DNA of 64,000 nt, from NCBI RefSeq assembly GCF_041381155.1, contig NC_091134.1, positions 43,049,338-43,113,337 of the forward strand. The letters are read 5' to 3'. Position numbers and translations under genes: made by a program. The notes below the pieces were generated by a model. It did no database searches. It had not been told where the DNA came from and was given only the letters and a program-made list of their open reading frames with translations. Shown piece after piece: positions 45,001-60,000 of this stretch (its first letter is position 1; every line of letters starts with the position of its first letter). The stretch is from Argopecten irradians (lineage: Eukaryota > Mollusca > Bivalvia > Pectinida > Pectinidae).

Positions 45001-48000
45001 TAGTGAAATTGATGATGATGATATCTACTCTGCTCAGACGCAGATAGATGGCGCTGTGAACGTTAGAGAAATCGATGATGAAGATATCTACTCAGCACAG
45101 ACGCAGATAGATGGACCTGTGAACGTTAGCAGAATCGATGATGATGATATCTACTCTGCTCAGACGCAGATAGATGGCGCTGTGAACGTTAGAGAAATCG
45201 ATGATGATAATATCTATTCAGCTCAAACGCAGATAGATGGTGCTATTGATGTTAGCGAAAGCGATGATGACGATATCTACTCTGCTCTGACGCAGATAGA
45301 TCGTGCTGTTAACGTAGGTGACACAGAAGAAGAGGATGATATATATTCAGCCCAAACACAGGTAGACAGTGTTAGTGCTGTTGACTTTGATGAAACTGAT
45401 GATGACGATATCTACTTGGCTCAGACACAGATAGATGACACTGCTTATACTAGTGGAATAGGTGATGAGGACATCTACTTGGCTCAGACCCAGATAGATG
45501 ATGCTGCTGATATCACTATTAGTAGTGGTGAGGATAACAGATCTACAAGTCTAAATAACATCACAATAAGTAGCACTGAGGATGATGAAGGAATAGACAT
45601 ACAACAGCCAAAACATGGCAGCAAACCTTCCAGCACTACGAGGGATAAACATTCTAAATTAGCAGTGGCAGTAGATACTGATCTCTATAGTTTCCCTGGC
45701 AACGAGTATCAGGATAGAGAAAAATCTACAGATAGCGTTAAAAAACTTGTTCCTATAAGAAAAACTGTATTACCAACTGAACCTGAAAGACTGAAAAGCA
45801 ATAGGGAAAAAGCGGAATCATTTAGGATTGAGAAATCAACATTTTACTCCAAGAAATCTGTGGAAATCCCTATTCAGCATTCAGCTCAACACAAAACCAA
45901 TACCAGTATGAATGGATGGCTGTCAAAGTCTCTGAATTCAAAGTCTCAACCAAAGAGAAAAGGATCAAGGTCTAAAAAACAGACAAAAGTAAAACTGGAT
46001 AACTCACAGGAAATAAAGGAAAAGATGTTGGAGGCCAGAGCTAAGATGTCAAAACGAAAACAAAGCTTTGAAAAACCAACAGCTCACCGAAATACATCTA
46101 CCACAGGTAATGTTTATATACAATATTGACTTCATCTACATTCATTAAATGGGACTAATTCACGTACCACTTGATACCCGATAACGTGTGTGCGGGACTA
46201 GTTTCTCCAGTGGTGATGGAATATCACTCTTTGTAATCTTCCCGCTGAAATGATGTTAGCGCGGGATATCATCTTTTGACGTTATCCCATCACCAATAGA
46301 AACCAAAGTCCTGTACAAACGTTATCAGGTATCATGTGGTATATGAATTAGTCCCTTTGAACAGAGGTATATTTTCTTCCATACTTTCGCGGTTGTTAGC
46401 AATTAACCAAGAGCATGGCACCAGTTGTCAATGCAGATGTCGGGTAAACAAAGAAATCTCAGCCATTGTGTAAGATTTTGGCTGTCAAAATCTTATACTC
46501 GGGTTGCAAAATTCTTGTTCACTTGACTGGCCCATATTAGATTCTATTAAATAAATGATTAATGATGGTGTCATCTACCAGATATATTCATTTTACAAAG
46601 GGAAGGTACTTGATTTCATTTGCCTTGGACAGAGATATTGATGTAATTCACACAACAGAAATACCTGACAACACAATAATAATGAAGATCATGACAATAG
46701 CATTCCATTGTATTGTGTCTGTTATCACACATTAATGTGTTGTCAACAGCAAGTTAAATACATCAGAAAGGGCACAGGGTATAAGAGAAAAAAGAGACAG
46801 GATGGAAACTTCCAAATTCTTGATGCAAACTTTCTGTTTGACAACTTAAGCATCTCACCCTTGTGTTAACGTTGAGATCCACCCTGAATAAAGAAATAAT
46901 AAAAGATAAATATACATATCTTCAACAATTCTTTGTAATAAAAATTGGCTAATAAGTTTGACCTATATTTGATTCAATGAAAAGCATATTGTTACAAAAA
47001 AATATGAAATTTCCTGATTATTTTTGTAGTAATTTTGTGATTTACCTATCTTTGTTTAGAAGAAAATTTGATAAAAATCTCTTTAGTGATAGATAGAATA
47101 CATACAGTCCACATGTTAAAATTTAATTACGAGTAACAACCTTTGTTGTTTTAGTGTCCACTGGATTTGTCACCGATGTACAGTTACCCAACAATGATGA
47201 GATTATGTCTAAACAGCTGCCACTCCTTACAATGGTAGAACCAGCCCTGAAACATGTATCTGCCTCATTAAGTTCTGAAAAAAATGATGAGAAATCTTCA
47301 AGACCAGAATCGGGTTCATCTAAGGAGATTTTCGCAAATATAGAGAGAACATCAAGTTCTGGTACCACATCAAGTAAAACCGATAGCAGGAATAAAGAGA
47401 GGTCAGCATCAAGCAGAAAAGACAAAGGGAGATCAGAATCAAGTTCTCAAAAAGAAAGGTCATCGAGTTCTGGGTCATCTTCAAGTAGAAAGGACAAAGA
47501 AAAATCAGAATCAAGTTCTAGAAAAGAGAGGTCACAGAGTTCTAGGTCATCTTCAAGTAGAAACGACAAAGAGAGATTAGAATCAAGTTCTAGAAAAGAA
47601 AGGTCATCAAGTTCTGGATCATCATCAAATAGAAACAACAAAGAGAGATCAGAATCAAGTTCAAGAAAAGAAAGGTCACCGAGTTCTGGATCATCATCAA
47701 GTAGAAAAGACAAAGAGAGATCAGAATCAAGTTCTAGAAAAGAGAGATCTCCAAGTTCTGGGTCATCTTCGAGTAGAAATAATAAACAAGGATCAGAATC
47801 AAGTTCAAGAAAAGAAAGGTTACCGAGTTCTAGATCATCATCAAGTAGAAGTGACAAACAAAGATCAGAATCAAGTTCAAGAATAGAACATAGGAAAGAG
47901 AGGTCACCAAGTTTTGGATCATCATCGAGTAGAAAAGACATCGAGAAATCAGAATCAAGTTCCAGAAAAGAGAGGTCACCGAGTTCTGGGTCATCAGGTA

Positions 48001-51000
48001 GAAAGGATCAAAAATCAGAATCAAGTTCAACTAAAGATCATAGGAAAGAGAAATCATCAAGTTCTGGATCAACATCAAATAGAAAAGATAATAAGAGATC
48101 AGAATCAAGTTCAAATAAAGATCATAAGAAAGAGAGGTCACTGAGTCCTGAATCATCATCAAATCGAAAAGACAAAGGGAGGTCAGAATCAAGTTCTAGA
48201 AAAGAGAGGTCACCAAGTTCTGGATCATCATCAAGTAGTAAGGACAAAGAGAGATCTGAATCGAGTCCATCAAGGGATCATAGGAAAGACAGTTCTGAGT
48301 CAACATTAGCAAAGTTGACACCAGGTTCAAATGAAGGGGACCAAAGGAAAGAGAAGATGTCTTCAAGCTCTGAAAGGCCTAGTACTGAAGACAGTAGGAA
48401 CAAATACTCAGAAAATTCAAATAAAATGGAAAATAGAGACAAGAAAATGTTAAGTGAAAAAGAATCAAGATCACACAGTACAGAAAATAGATCAAATGAA
48501 CAAATGGAAGATGTGCTGAGTTTAGAATCTGTATCTGAGGAAGAGACAAATTTTAATGAAGATGGTATACCAGAAAAGTTTACCAAGGAACAGAAGGGCA
48601 TCAATCCTTCCCATGCTGCATGTAGCGTGTCAAGAAGCAAAGAAAATATGCCTCCCAACACAACAGAAGTAACACGAAAAGTTGTATTCGGGGAATCAGT
48701 TAACAAGCCCTCCACAGCCCCAGCCTACAATCTTCCTGTGTTAGCTAAGCCTCGTACCGGGAAAATGATTAGACGTCTTGCAACTGGCCCAAAATCAATT
48801 CTAACAAAATCAAAAGAACCCACTAAAAAGCATGGGAGAAATGTGAGGTTTACTTTACCAGATAAATCTCCTGTAAAGAATCCATTTCAGTCAAGGTTAG
48901 CAAGACGCATAATAGCACAGAAAGAACAATTACCTATGAATCATGCATTAAGAAGACAAGTAAAAATGACTAAAACAACTGCGACTATAAACCAACCAAC
49001 AGGGGTTACCGCAACTGTTCCAAGGGAACCACAGCTACCAAGACCTCTTACTCGACAAGCAACAACTCTACCCCAACCTCCAAGACCTCAAAATCTTATG
49101 CAGAAATGTAATGCACCACAGACAGGTCAGGTAAGATCAATTTTAATTTTAGATCAGGTGGCAAGTCATGTGATATGATAAATGAAAGATTCAGTTGAGA
49201 TAAACAAACTTGTGATAGTGAAAGAAGTGAAAGGTCAATTTAAAGGTTGAAGGTCATTATAATGAAAGAGGAACTCAAAGGTCCTGTTAATGAGTAAAAT
49301 AAAATAGAATTTTCACGGTAAGAGATCTTGGATAATGGGCTTAAAAGGTGTCAAATTGGTAGAAAATCATTATTGATTAATTGGTGAAATGAATTGTTTA
49401 CATCCAAGTGATGGTCGGTCAATAATGACAGGGGAACATCCTCTTAATTTTTTTTTTTTTTTTTTGCTTAAATTTTAATGTTCAAACGTGACTCAAACTT
49501 ATTTGAAACTTTGTAATGAGACTGTTATGTGTTGTCCACCATTACAAGAAACATGTTGTTGAAGTCTGAAAAAACTGGAAAGGAACACATTTTGTGGATA
49601 TTATATTACTTCGACAATATCTGAAGTAAATCAATTAAAAAATGGCGGAAATTAATTTTCTTTCTGAACCCTTCATTATCAATAATTAATGAAATATTGT
49701 AATAAATTGTCTTGAATCAGAAGGCTAGAGCCGTTTTGGTTTATTCAGAACAACCGGTTCCACCGTTGGTTAAAGTCATTGTTTCAAGTATAAATCCTGG
49801 CGGACCTGCAGTTTTTGATACAGGCCTGTGATGGCTTTGTCAAGGCTCGTCTGAAAACAATATAAGATCATCAGGTCCGTCTTTAATTAATAAACGAACA
49901 ACTAGGTCCAACCAGTCCAACCGTATAATGGAAAACAGCCTTAGAGTTAACACTTAATCATCAGTTATAAATTGACCCTTGTGAGTGGCATCACAATGTT
50001 GAAATATTGTATGGCATTAAACATTATAGTGTTGCAGAGTTTGTTCAAATGAACTAATGGACATCTAAATACAGAACTAGTGTACACCATATTATCTCTA
50101 CACAAATCTCTTACCATTATTTAAAAGGCTTAACAATGAAAGATTCTTCCTACACGATATAGAAAGCTTGAAACCATGAAAAGACTTTCAGGTATTTACA
50201 TTATATCATAGGTATTGTTGTCTGTATAACACATTAACATAAGTACTATATTATAATAATTTTGATGAATTTCCTTTGATCAGATGACCCGACCCCTGGT
50301 GGATGTCAGTGGAACATCAAACACTCCTCAGATTCAACAGTACAGTCTGGATACTCTCCTAGTCAAACTTCTTCAATGGAATCCCGTCTGGCTAAAGGAA
50401 CAAGGTATGAAATGTGTAATAAAACTAGTCTCATGGAAGATAAGACCCAATTGATATATACTTGTAGAACTGTTCAGTTGATCATCTTACAAGTTGTTAA
50501 CTAATAAGTACCCTTTTGCTTGTTTTAAACAACTTTCACAGGAGAGGGTTTATATTGCTTGTTATCCCTTATCCCTTTAGGTTTATACAATAACATAATT
50601 TGAATTGAAAAAAGCCAATCAAAATCAACTTTTAATGTACCGGTTGATATTTACGTGTAATTGTTGATTTTTAGTGAAGTGTCCATTCCCTCCTCCTGCC
50701 ATTGAAGAAGAGAATCCATTATTCTCCCTGGGGGAGTCCTTTAGCAGTTTTGATGACTACATCCGGCTCTTTACTCCACACATCCTTATGGAGACATGGG
50801 AAACAGTATGTTTCTTTCACATTAAAGTTCATATGTTTTATGTAGGGACCCTATGTATAGTATCTCTGTCTGTTTGTCTGTCTGTCTATCCAGGTTGGTT
50901 TACATATTTAGTTTCAAGATATTTTTTCAGACACAGTCACACCTTTAAGTAAGTTGTAGTATACGTAATAGTCTTTGGTTTGTAAATAAGTAATGGGGGG

Positions 51001-54000
51001 GATACTAAGTTTTTTTTTTAATGAATTGCTGACAGGTTGATGTACATGTATGAAATTTTGTATGAAAAAAGAAAAAAATCAATTCTCTTGACGGCCAGAT
51101 TTATAAGTTAAAATTGTATGTAGTTTAGACAGAATCAATTATAATGGCATTAAAAATCTGTATACGTTCAAATGTCATGCATTAACTCGATGTCATTGAG
51201 ATCAATCTTCTTGAGTAATATCTAAGTATTTGAAGTTAGATTTGGAATATCGAGTGTTAAGTTCATAGGGGACTAAAAGCCCTACTCAAGTCCCAGTTAT
51301 ACCAGATTAAAGTGTTTGAATATTCCCGCCAGTTAGAAGTTATACTCCCAAGGTGGAACAAGAAGTGATTGTTTAATGTTTACTAAATAGTTGCCAGGGT
51401 CTACAGTTTAAAAATGATTTTATGAAATATTTGTTTGTCTGCATTAGCTGCATATGTTTGGTGTGCTGTGAGAACTGTGTATAAGCTTTAGGTACATATA
51501 CAGTGTGTATGGTATCTGATGAGAATTTGAAGGTCAACGTAACAAGTTTGTTTACTTAAGATTGCAGATGAAGCTTGTATTATAGTTGTTCTATAGCGCT
51601 GTCATAATGTTTGACCGAATTCATATCGTAAAGTTACATAATAGTGTTAAACATCATTTTGAATGATCCCTTATTTTAGTAACCCCGAGGTCATTTTTAT
51701 ACAAAATAATATTGCAATGCAAACTAAACAGAAAAAAAATAATAATAAAAAATATTACAGAATACAATGGGACTAAATGGAAAGTTCTAGAAGGTACTTT
51801 AATTTGAACATGTAGCCATGGAACACCTGCAATGAAACACAATAACTGAATGACCTCAGGGGTCTTGTAGAATAACAAGTTACAATGTATGTTGGTATTA
51901 GTCAGAATAGTCCACATAGAACTATATTTGGCAGGAAGTTCTGAGAACACCTGCATTTAATCCAAATACATTTATCCATATTTTTGGCCTACCTTTATCA
52001 GATAATGGCGAGCTATTCAAATCAATTCACCTTACATCCATGGTTCGTCTGTTCATCCATCCTTTTATAAACAATTCTTGTTACCACTTTTTCACCGAAA
52101 GTTTTGAAAGGATCTTTATCAAATTTCATATGTAGGTTCCCTTGGACCCCTAGTGGTCCATTATGTATTTTGAAACCAATTGGACAACAATGTAGCTGAC
52201 AAGCAGCCGTTTTAGATTTTGATCGTTGAAGTTTGTTACCGCTATTTCTCAGAAAATATTAAGGGATATTTCTTAAATTTCAAATACAGGTACCTCTTGG
52301 ACTCTAGTTGTCCATATTGCATTTTGGGATAAATCATACCACAAGATGGCCAAAGAACAGCCATTTTGGATTTTGAAAGTTGGAGTTTGTTTACTCCATT
52401 TCTTATATAATTAAGAAGTACTGAAGCAATCTGTCTCAAATTTCATATGTAGGTTCCCCTTAAATGTTAGGTGTCAATATTGTATTTTACAATCTGCAAC
52501 AAGATGGCCAACAGGCAGCCATTTTTTTTCTAAAAGTACTAAAGGGTTTTGTCTTAACATTTTATATGTAGACTCTCCACAGGCAGCCATTTTAGATTTT
52601 GACAGTCAAATTAAGATAGGTCCCCTATTTCTCAGAAAGTACAGAAGAGATTGTTGTAAAGTTTTGCATATTGCATTTTTGGAGTAATTGGACAGAAAGG
52701 CAGTCAATAGGCAGCCATCTTAGTTTAGTCTTATATCTAACCTTTATGCCATAGGACCAATGAAATACATATATACTTGAAATCAAAGAGGATCTTCATG
52801 TCAGATTAATTTGAGGTAATTAAGTGCAGCTGTATTCAGTCATTCCAAATTATAAATTATCTGTTCGTGATAGTAGGTATTATTGTTTTGTCTTTAGTTT
52901 GTGTGCAAAATTTACAAAATGTTTTCTCTGAAAAATTGATTTTGCACTCATAAACACTTGCCCCCTCAATGAATTTGAATACCTACCCACTACAGTATAC
53001 CTACTCTCTATAACGAATACCTTCCCTCTATAATGAATACCTACCCATAACATTGAATACCTACCCACTACAATAAATACATATCCACTACAATGAATAC
53101 CAACCCACTACAATGAATACCACCTACTACAATGATTACCTACCCACTACAATGAATACCTGCCCACCACAATGAATACCTACCCTCTGCAATGAATACC
53201 TACCTACTACAATGAATACCTGCCCACCACAATGAATACCTACCCACTACAATGAATATCTACCGACTACAATGGATACCTACCCAGTACAATGAATACC
53301 TACCCAATACAATGAATACCTACCCAATACAATGAATACCTACCCACTACAATGAATACCTACCCACTACAATGAATACCTGCCCACCACAATGAATACC
53401 TACCCTCTGCAATGAATACCTGCCTACTACAATGAATACCTGCCCACCAGAATGAATACCTACCCCTACAAAAATGAATACCTGCCCACCACAATGAATA
53501 CCTACCCCACAATGAATACCTACCCACTACAATGAATATCTACCGACTACAATGGATACCACCCACTCCAACGAATACCTACCTACTACAATGAATACCT
53601 ATCCACTTCAATGAATACCTACCCACTACAATGAATACCTACCCACTACAATGGATACCTACCCACTACAACGAATACCTACCTACTACAATGAATACCT
53701 ACCCACTACAATGAATACTTATCCACTACAATGAATACCTACCCACTACAATGAATATCTACCGACTACAATGGATACCTGCCCACCAGAATGAATATAC
53801 CTACCCCTACAAAAATGAATACCTGCCCACCACAATGAATACCTACCCACTACAATGAATATCTACCGACTACAATGGATACCACCCACTCCAACGAATA
53901 CCTACCTACTACAATGAATACCTACCCACTACAATGAATACCTACCCACTACAATGAATACCTACCCACTACAATGAATACCTACCCACTACAATGAATA

Positions 54001-57000
54001 CCTACCCACTACAATGAATACCTACCCACTACAATGAATACCTACCCACTACAATGAATACCTACCCACTACAATGAATATCTACCGACTACAATGGATA
54101 CCTACCCAGTACAATGAATACCTACCCTCTGCAATGAATACCTACCCACTACAATGAATACCTGCCGACCACAATGAATACCTACCCACTACAATGAATA
54201 TCTACGGACTACAATGGATACCTACCCAGTACAATGAATACCTACCCAATACAATGAATACCTACCCAAAACAATGAATACCTACCCACTACAATGAATA
54301 CCTACCCACTACAATGAATACCATCCCACTACAATGAATACCTACCCACTACAATGAATACCTACCGTCTAAAATGAATACCTACCCACTACAATGAATA
54401 CCTACCCACCACAATGAATACCTACCAAAAACAATGAATACCTACCCACTACAATGAATACCTACCCACTACAATGAATATCATCCACTACAATGAATAC
54501 CTACCAACTACAATGAATGCCTACCCACTACAATGAATACCTACCCACTACAATGAATACCATCCACTACAATGAATACCTACCCCCTACAATGAATACC
54601 TACCCACTACAATGGACTTACCTACTACAATGAATACCTACCTACTACAATGAATACCTACCCAATACAATGAATACCTACCCACTACAATGAAAACCTA
54701 CCCACAACAATGAATACCTGCCCACCACAATGAATACCTACCCACTACAATGGACTTACCTACTACAATGAATACCTACCTACTACAATGAATACCTACC
54801 CACTACAATGAATACCTACCCACTACAATGAATACCTACCCACTACAATGAATACCTACCCACTACAATGAATACCTACCCACTACAATGAATACCTACC
54901 CACTACAATGAATACCTACCCACTACAATGAATACCTACCCACTACAATGAATACCTACCCACTACAATGAATACCTACCCACTACAATGAATACCTGCC
55001 CACTACAATGAATACCTGCCCACCACAATGAATACCTACCCAATACAATGAAAACCTACCCACTACAATGAATACCTGCCCACCACAATGAATACCTACC
55101 CTCTGCAATGAATACCACCTACTACAATGAAAACCTACCCACTACAATGAATACCTATCCACTACAATGAATACCACCCACTACAATGAATACGTACCAA
55201 CTACAATGAATACCTACCAGCAAGAGTAGATAACTCTGTAATATACAAATACAGAATTATTGAATTTATACAGGATGTTTTAGTAAGTCTTGTATAATGT
55301 TGTGTATTGACTTTGTAGGCCGTTAGGGGCTACAAGGAGAGTGTAGAATCTGGTGAGCCCAAACATACAGTTCATCTGTCTGCTGTACAACCGTCTGCTG
55401 ACAAAAAGTTTCTCCACTATACATGGAATGGTAAGTGGTTATTTAGGGCCTTGTATCTCTGATCTCAGTCTGTCCGTTCGTCCTTTGACTTTAGGTTACC
55501 AGGAATTGTTCATTGTTTTGATATTACAATAATTAGCTTATGATTTCTGCAAAGGGTTTTTAAGTATTCTGAGAAATATCAGTGACTGCTGGAATTCTTA
55601 CGTGTTAAAATACTATTGACAGCAGTGACAGTTCTGAGGAATTGATTGAGAGAAAGAAAATCTAACTATATTTGACCCAATAAACGCCCATGTCCCTATA
55701 ACCGCCCCTCCCCCTTTTTGAGGACTCATTTTAATTGCCCGGACATAAGACCAAAACTATCAAAACTATATAGGTTTGCTATACTCTCGTCTTATTCAGC
55801 ACACCTTTTCACTTTTTCAATTCCTTAAATGCCAAAGGTGCTTACTGGGTCGAATATGATACCATGTTCCAAAAGGTTTTGAATTTCATATTTTGATCCA
55901 TTATGCATCACTAACCACAACAAAGGCTCATTATTTATCCTATACATGTATTATGGTTGGTACAAAATCACATAGGCACCATTGAAACAGTATTCTGTTA
56001 CGTACTTCTTTTATTATAGTCACTTTATCCTATAGCACATGTATATGTAAGTATCACTGAATCTTCATCCTTTGTCAGGGGTGGTATCGGGAGACAAGTT
56101 TAGTACCAACCAATACCTGTGTGATGAAGACCTGGTGATCTGTAACTACATGTCGGAGGAGTGGAATCCTGCACAACCTGGAGCCCCTCCCCACTGTGTA
56201 CCGCGGCGTACCTTTGGTTTCCTAGAGAGGGTCACACACCACAGACCCCAGGATGTGCCACGTCTGTATAATGATCTGCCACTACTACGTGAGTATATAC
56301 CACAACAAATATTATAGACAAACATATGAGTACATATGTATATCTAAAACACATCTGGAGGTGCCACCGCTGTAAAACGTTCTGCCGCTACTACGTGAGT
56401 ATATATGACAACAAATATTATTGACAAAGGTATGGTGTATATCTATCACATCAGGATATAACTCGACTGTATAACGGTCTGTCGCTACTACATGAGTTTA
56501 TACCACAACAAATATAGACAAATGTATGATTATATCTATCACATCAGGATCTGTCACTATATATTAAGCAAGTGCAAATGTATGAGTGAGTATAGACCGT
56601 GATAATGGTAAATAAACATAATCTTTCACTACTTTTCGGGTGAGACAGGAGAATCTCAGCCGGATGGTGGGATTCTTTTTAAAGTTGTCAAACACAAGGG
56701 GTGTTTGACAGCTGAAGAATTTTATCCGGAGGTTTGAGGTCTCCTGTCTCACCCCTAAAAGTGTGAATGATTCTTTTTCTCTTACCCTCTGCACCACTTC
56801 CTGTCTCACATACAAAGATCTTGAGTAGCTTGTCTTTACCATAGGATGAGGTAGAAAAATCTCACACTGGTAAAATTGTGGATATTCCTTTCTGGGGTAA
56901 GAGAAAATGTGTGTCAATCATCAGCTTTGTTCTCTGCAAACACAACAATTACACATAACTTTGATTTCAGTTTTCTTCAGAGAGATTTTCTATCAATTTT

Positions 57001-60000
57001 AGAACCTTGTCTATCTTTAGGCTGGACGATTTGATCGATTAAGCCTATACTTATATTTTTGATGTTTGAGGAATCAATGTTGATATGTTCTGTAATCTCT
57101 TACTTACTTCTGTATTTTGTATTATCAGGAAAAAATGCACATGCTTTGGGAAATCGGAATGTTGCGACTCTAAAGCTAAAGCTCAAGATAAGAAATGGTC
57201 GGAATTTAAGGCCAGCAGCACAGCCAGCCACTCTCCAGGTAAAAAATCCACTTTCTCTCTCTCAACGTGTATGTGTATAAAAAGATTTTAAATTATCAGG
57301 TTTTTTTCTGAGAGACAAGTGATAATAGCTTCTAAGATAAGTGTTGACTATAGTTAAATGTGCTCTACCGCCAACTTATACATGTTTCTTTTCATTAATT
57401 AAAAGCAAGAATGGGTGATTTAAATTCTCTTTAGTTACATAAGTTGTGTATGCTTCACACTTCACCGCCTTTTAAAGTTGAAGTTGAAGTTTTTTAAAGC
57501 TGAAAGTATGAAAATAATTAATTGCAACCGGAAATAATTCCTTTATGCACTGACCTGTATTGAACAAAGTACTGATTGTGCATGCAGCAAGTACAAAATG
57601 ATATATAGGCGTTAATTTGAAAATGTCCATTACCACTAGCTCTCTACCTGTGGGTTGTGAGTTTGAAACCCTCTTGGTACAGTTGCCAGGTAATTTTAGG
57701 TTGATGTTTTTCTCCTGATACAGATCGAGACTCTCCTCTACCTCTCAAATATGCATGACCCTGGCTGCCAAAAGGAAATAAAAACAAACCAGTTATTGCC
57801 CAAATATTAATTAATTACTATTGGTTTTGCTTTGTCAACAGCGTAACTTCTTTAACAAATAAAATCTCAAATTATCATTATTGCAGAAAGTTGTGTCCCT
57901 AATACCAATCGTTAGACAGTATAATGCCCTAGTGGAGCTGCGCAGAAACATCCTTTGGAGGCACATACTGGAGCCGGGCAGATCTGGTGTGTTTGATGAG
58001 AAACAACCTGTAACAGACACATTACGCAAACAGCTGGTAAGATATACATAGCAGGTCTTAGTTTCACAAACATTCCTTAACTTTAAGGAATTCCTTAACT
58101 TAAAATTCTCCATAGGAATTAGGAAAGCATAACTGTTTTTTAGAAGGTTCCTTAACTTAACAGTTTATAACTTGTATAATGCTTTCCTATGGGGAAATTT
58201 AAGTTAGTGATTCCTTAAAGTTAAGAAATTTTTGTGATACTGGGCCCAGGTCTCAATTTCATTATCATTTCTTAGACAGGTTTTACTATATATATATAAA
58301 CATCTTTAGGATTTATCATTCTGTATTTTCACCATAAATAACACTCATAAGTTTCTAATTTTTTTCCTAAGGCTTTGGAATTTTATTTTATTTCATTTCT
58401 TTCACAGAAAAATTATAATCCATCCCAGCAGAGGGCTATTTGTACAGCTGCTAAGATAGCCATTCAGCCTCCCAACCTGCCTCGAATCTGTCTTCTACAG
58501 GGACCGCCAGGGACAGGCAAATCTCATACTATAGTAGGCATCATCGACAAAATTATAAGGGTAAGTCCTCTGTCTCCAATTTGTTTTTACAATAATTCTA
58601 CGAGAATCAAAAGTAATGTTCAAAGACAGTTTTGATAACCTATAGGATACTTGTTCAGACTGACAATTAAGTATAGGTACATTTGTGTACCGTATGTATA
58701 TTTGATGTTAATACCTTATGGAGTCATGTATGGTTCTGTTAGGAAAACAATAATTACTTTCATGGCTATACCCTGTTTTTCATGAAACTGTTCTGCTATG
58801 CCTGTCATACTGTAGAAGTGGATATATTTGCGAGTGTTTATTTTCACAATGTCCATGTGTAAACATTTCGCTGTGTTGTTATTTTCGTGATAGATACACT
58901 TTCATATTTTTACCAACACATGTACAGTAAAACAAGGTTGTAACAAATCTCTAGGAACCCACGAAATCACTTTGTTTTAAGCATAGATCTTTATACACTT
59001 ATTACAGACATCTTTTAAGAACATTGGTGGGGAATGAAAATTACTACATTATGTAACCATGAATTTATTCAACATCAAACAATCTCCTGGTAATTAGTGA
59101 AAATTTCCCCTTTGCATAAATTTTGACAGTAAATTAGTTCTGATAAGCATGTGACCTCATGGTATAGGACATAGGATCCTTGTTTGTCACCTAACATCAA
59201 TTTATCCATTTAACAATGCCTTTTCAATAACTAAGAGTCTATAAACCTGATAAGGAGATTGTATGGTTTGCTCAAATAAATGAATTTGATCTCATTCAGG
59301 GTTAGAAGGGGTCAAACAGGCTTAAGTTTTAAATAACTTTGTATCATTCATGAATTCTTTTTAATTTGCAAAGAGGCCAAGCGACCTGGTCATGGGAGTC
59401 AAGGAAAGGGGTAGAAAATACTAAACAAATGGTGGCATTATCGCTTTTTGTTATTTTCCACAGGACACAAATGGTCAAGGACGTATTTGTTTGTGTACAC
59501 CATCTAATGCTGCCGTCGACGAAATCATCCGTAGGTTGATGTACCACAAGATGCAGATGACAAGAGGTATTTGTTATGTGTAACATTTGCTTTCAAGGTT
59601 GATTCTTGTGTTAACATTTTAAAGTTATTGAATGTACAAACACAGATGTTTTTTTGGCCTAAAAGTTTCCTTGTTACTAGGTCAGTATTTATGTCCACAG
59701 ATCATTATAAATACATAAAACTTATCGGTCATGGCTACAAGAGGGCTCCAAGTGACACCTTTATTTTATTCTCTATTCTTAATTATTTACCTGCAATGTA
59801 TTACAGATGTCCATGTCTTCATTGATGCTCCCATTTATGACACGTACTCCTCACATAAAACATTTACTCAGGTTAACAAAATATATGATTTACAGATCAG
59901 AACCAACCAGCTTATGATCTACATATGGTGAGAATAGGGAAGACGTCGTCTATACACAAGGATGTAGCTAAATACACATTCAGCGAGGTTGTGCATCACC

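Noticed and set aside
47447..47941. 164-codon acidic Leu/Asp repeat frame on the minus strand
   Set aside because: Reverse reading of the 72-bp coding repeat in SETX-like exon 2. The repeat length is a multiple of three, so the opposite strand also stays open.
52965..55222. CRISPR-like regular array
   Set aside because: The units are directly adjacent 20-bp repeats without unique spacers, in an animal intron; it is a minisatellite.
57085..57291. Cysteine-containing alternative frame of SETX-like exon 7 (CTCFGKSECCDSK)
   Set aside because: The phase carried from exon 6 and the continuation into exon 8 require the other frame, and that frame fits the family pattern.
57650..57680. tRNA gene
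   Set aside because: Only A- and B-box-like pieces are present; acceptor and anticodon stems do not form. It is better explained as a SINE head.
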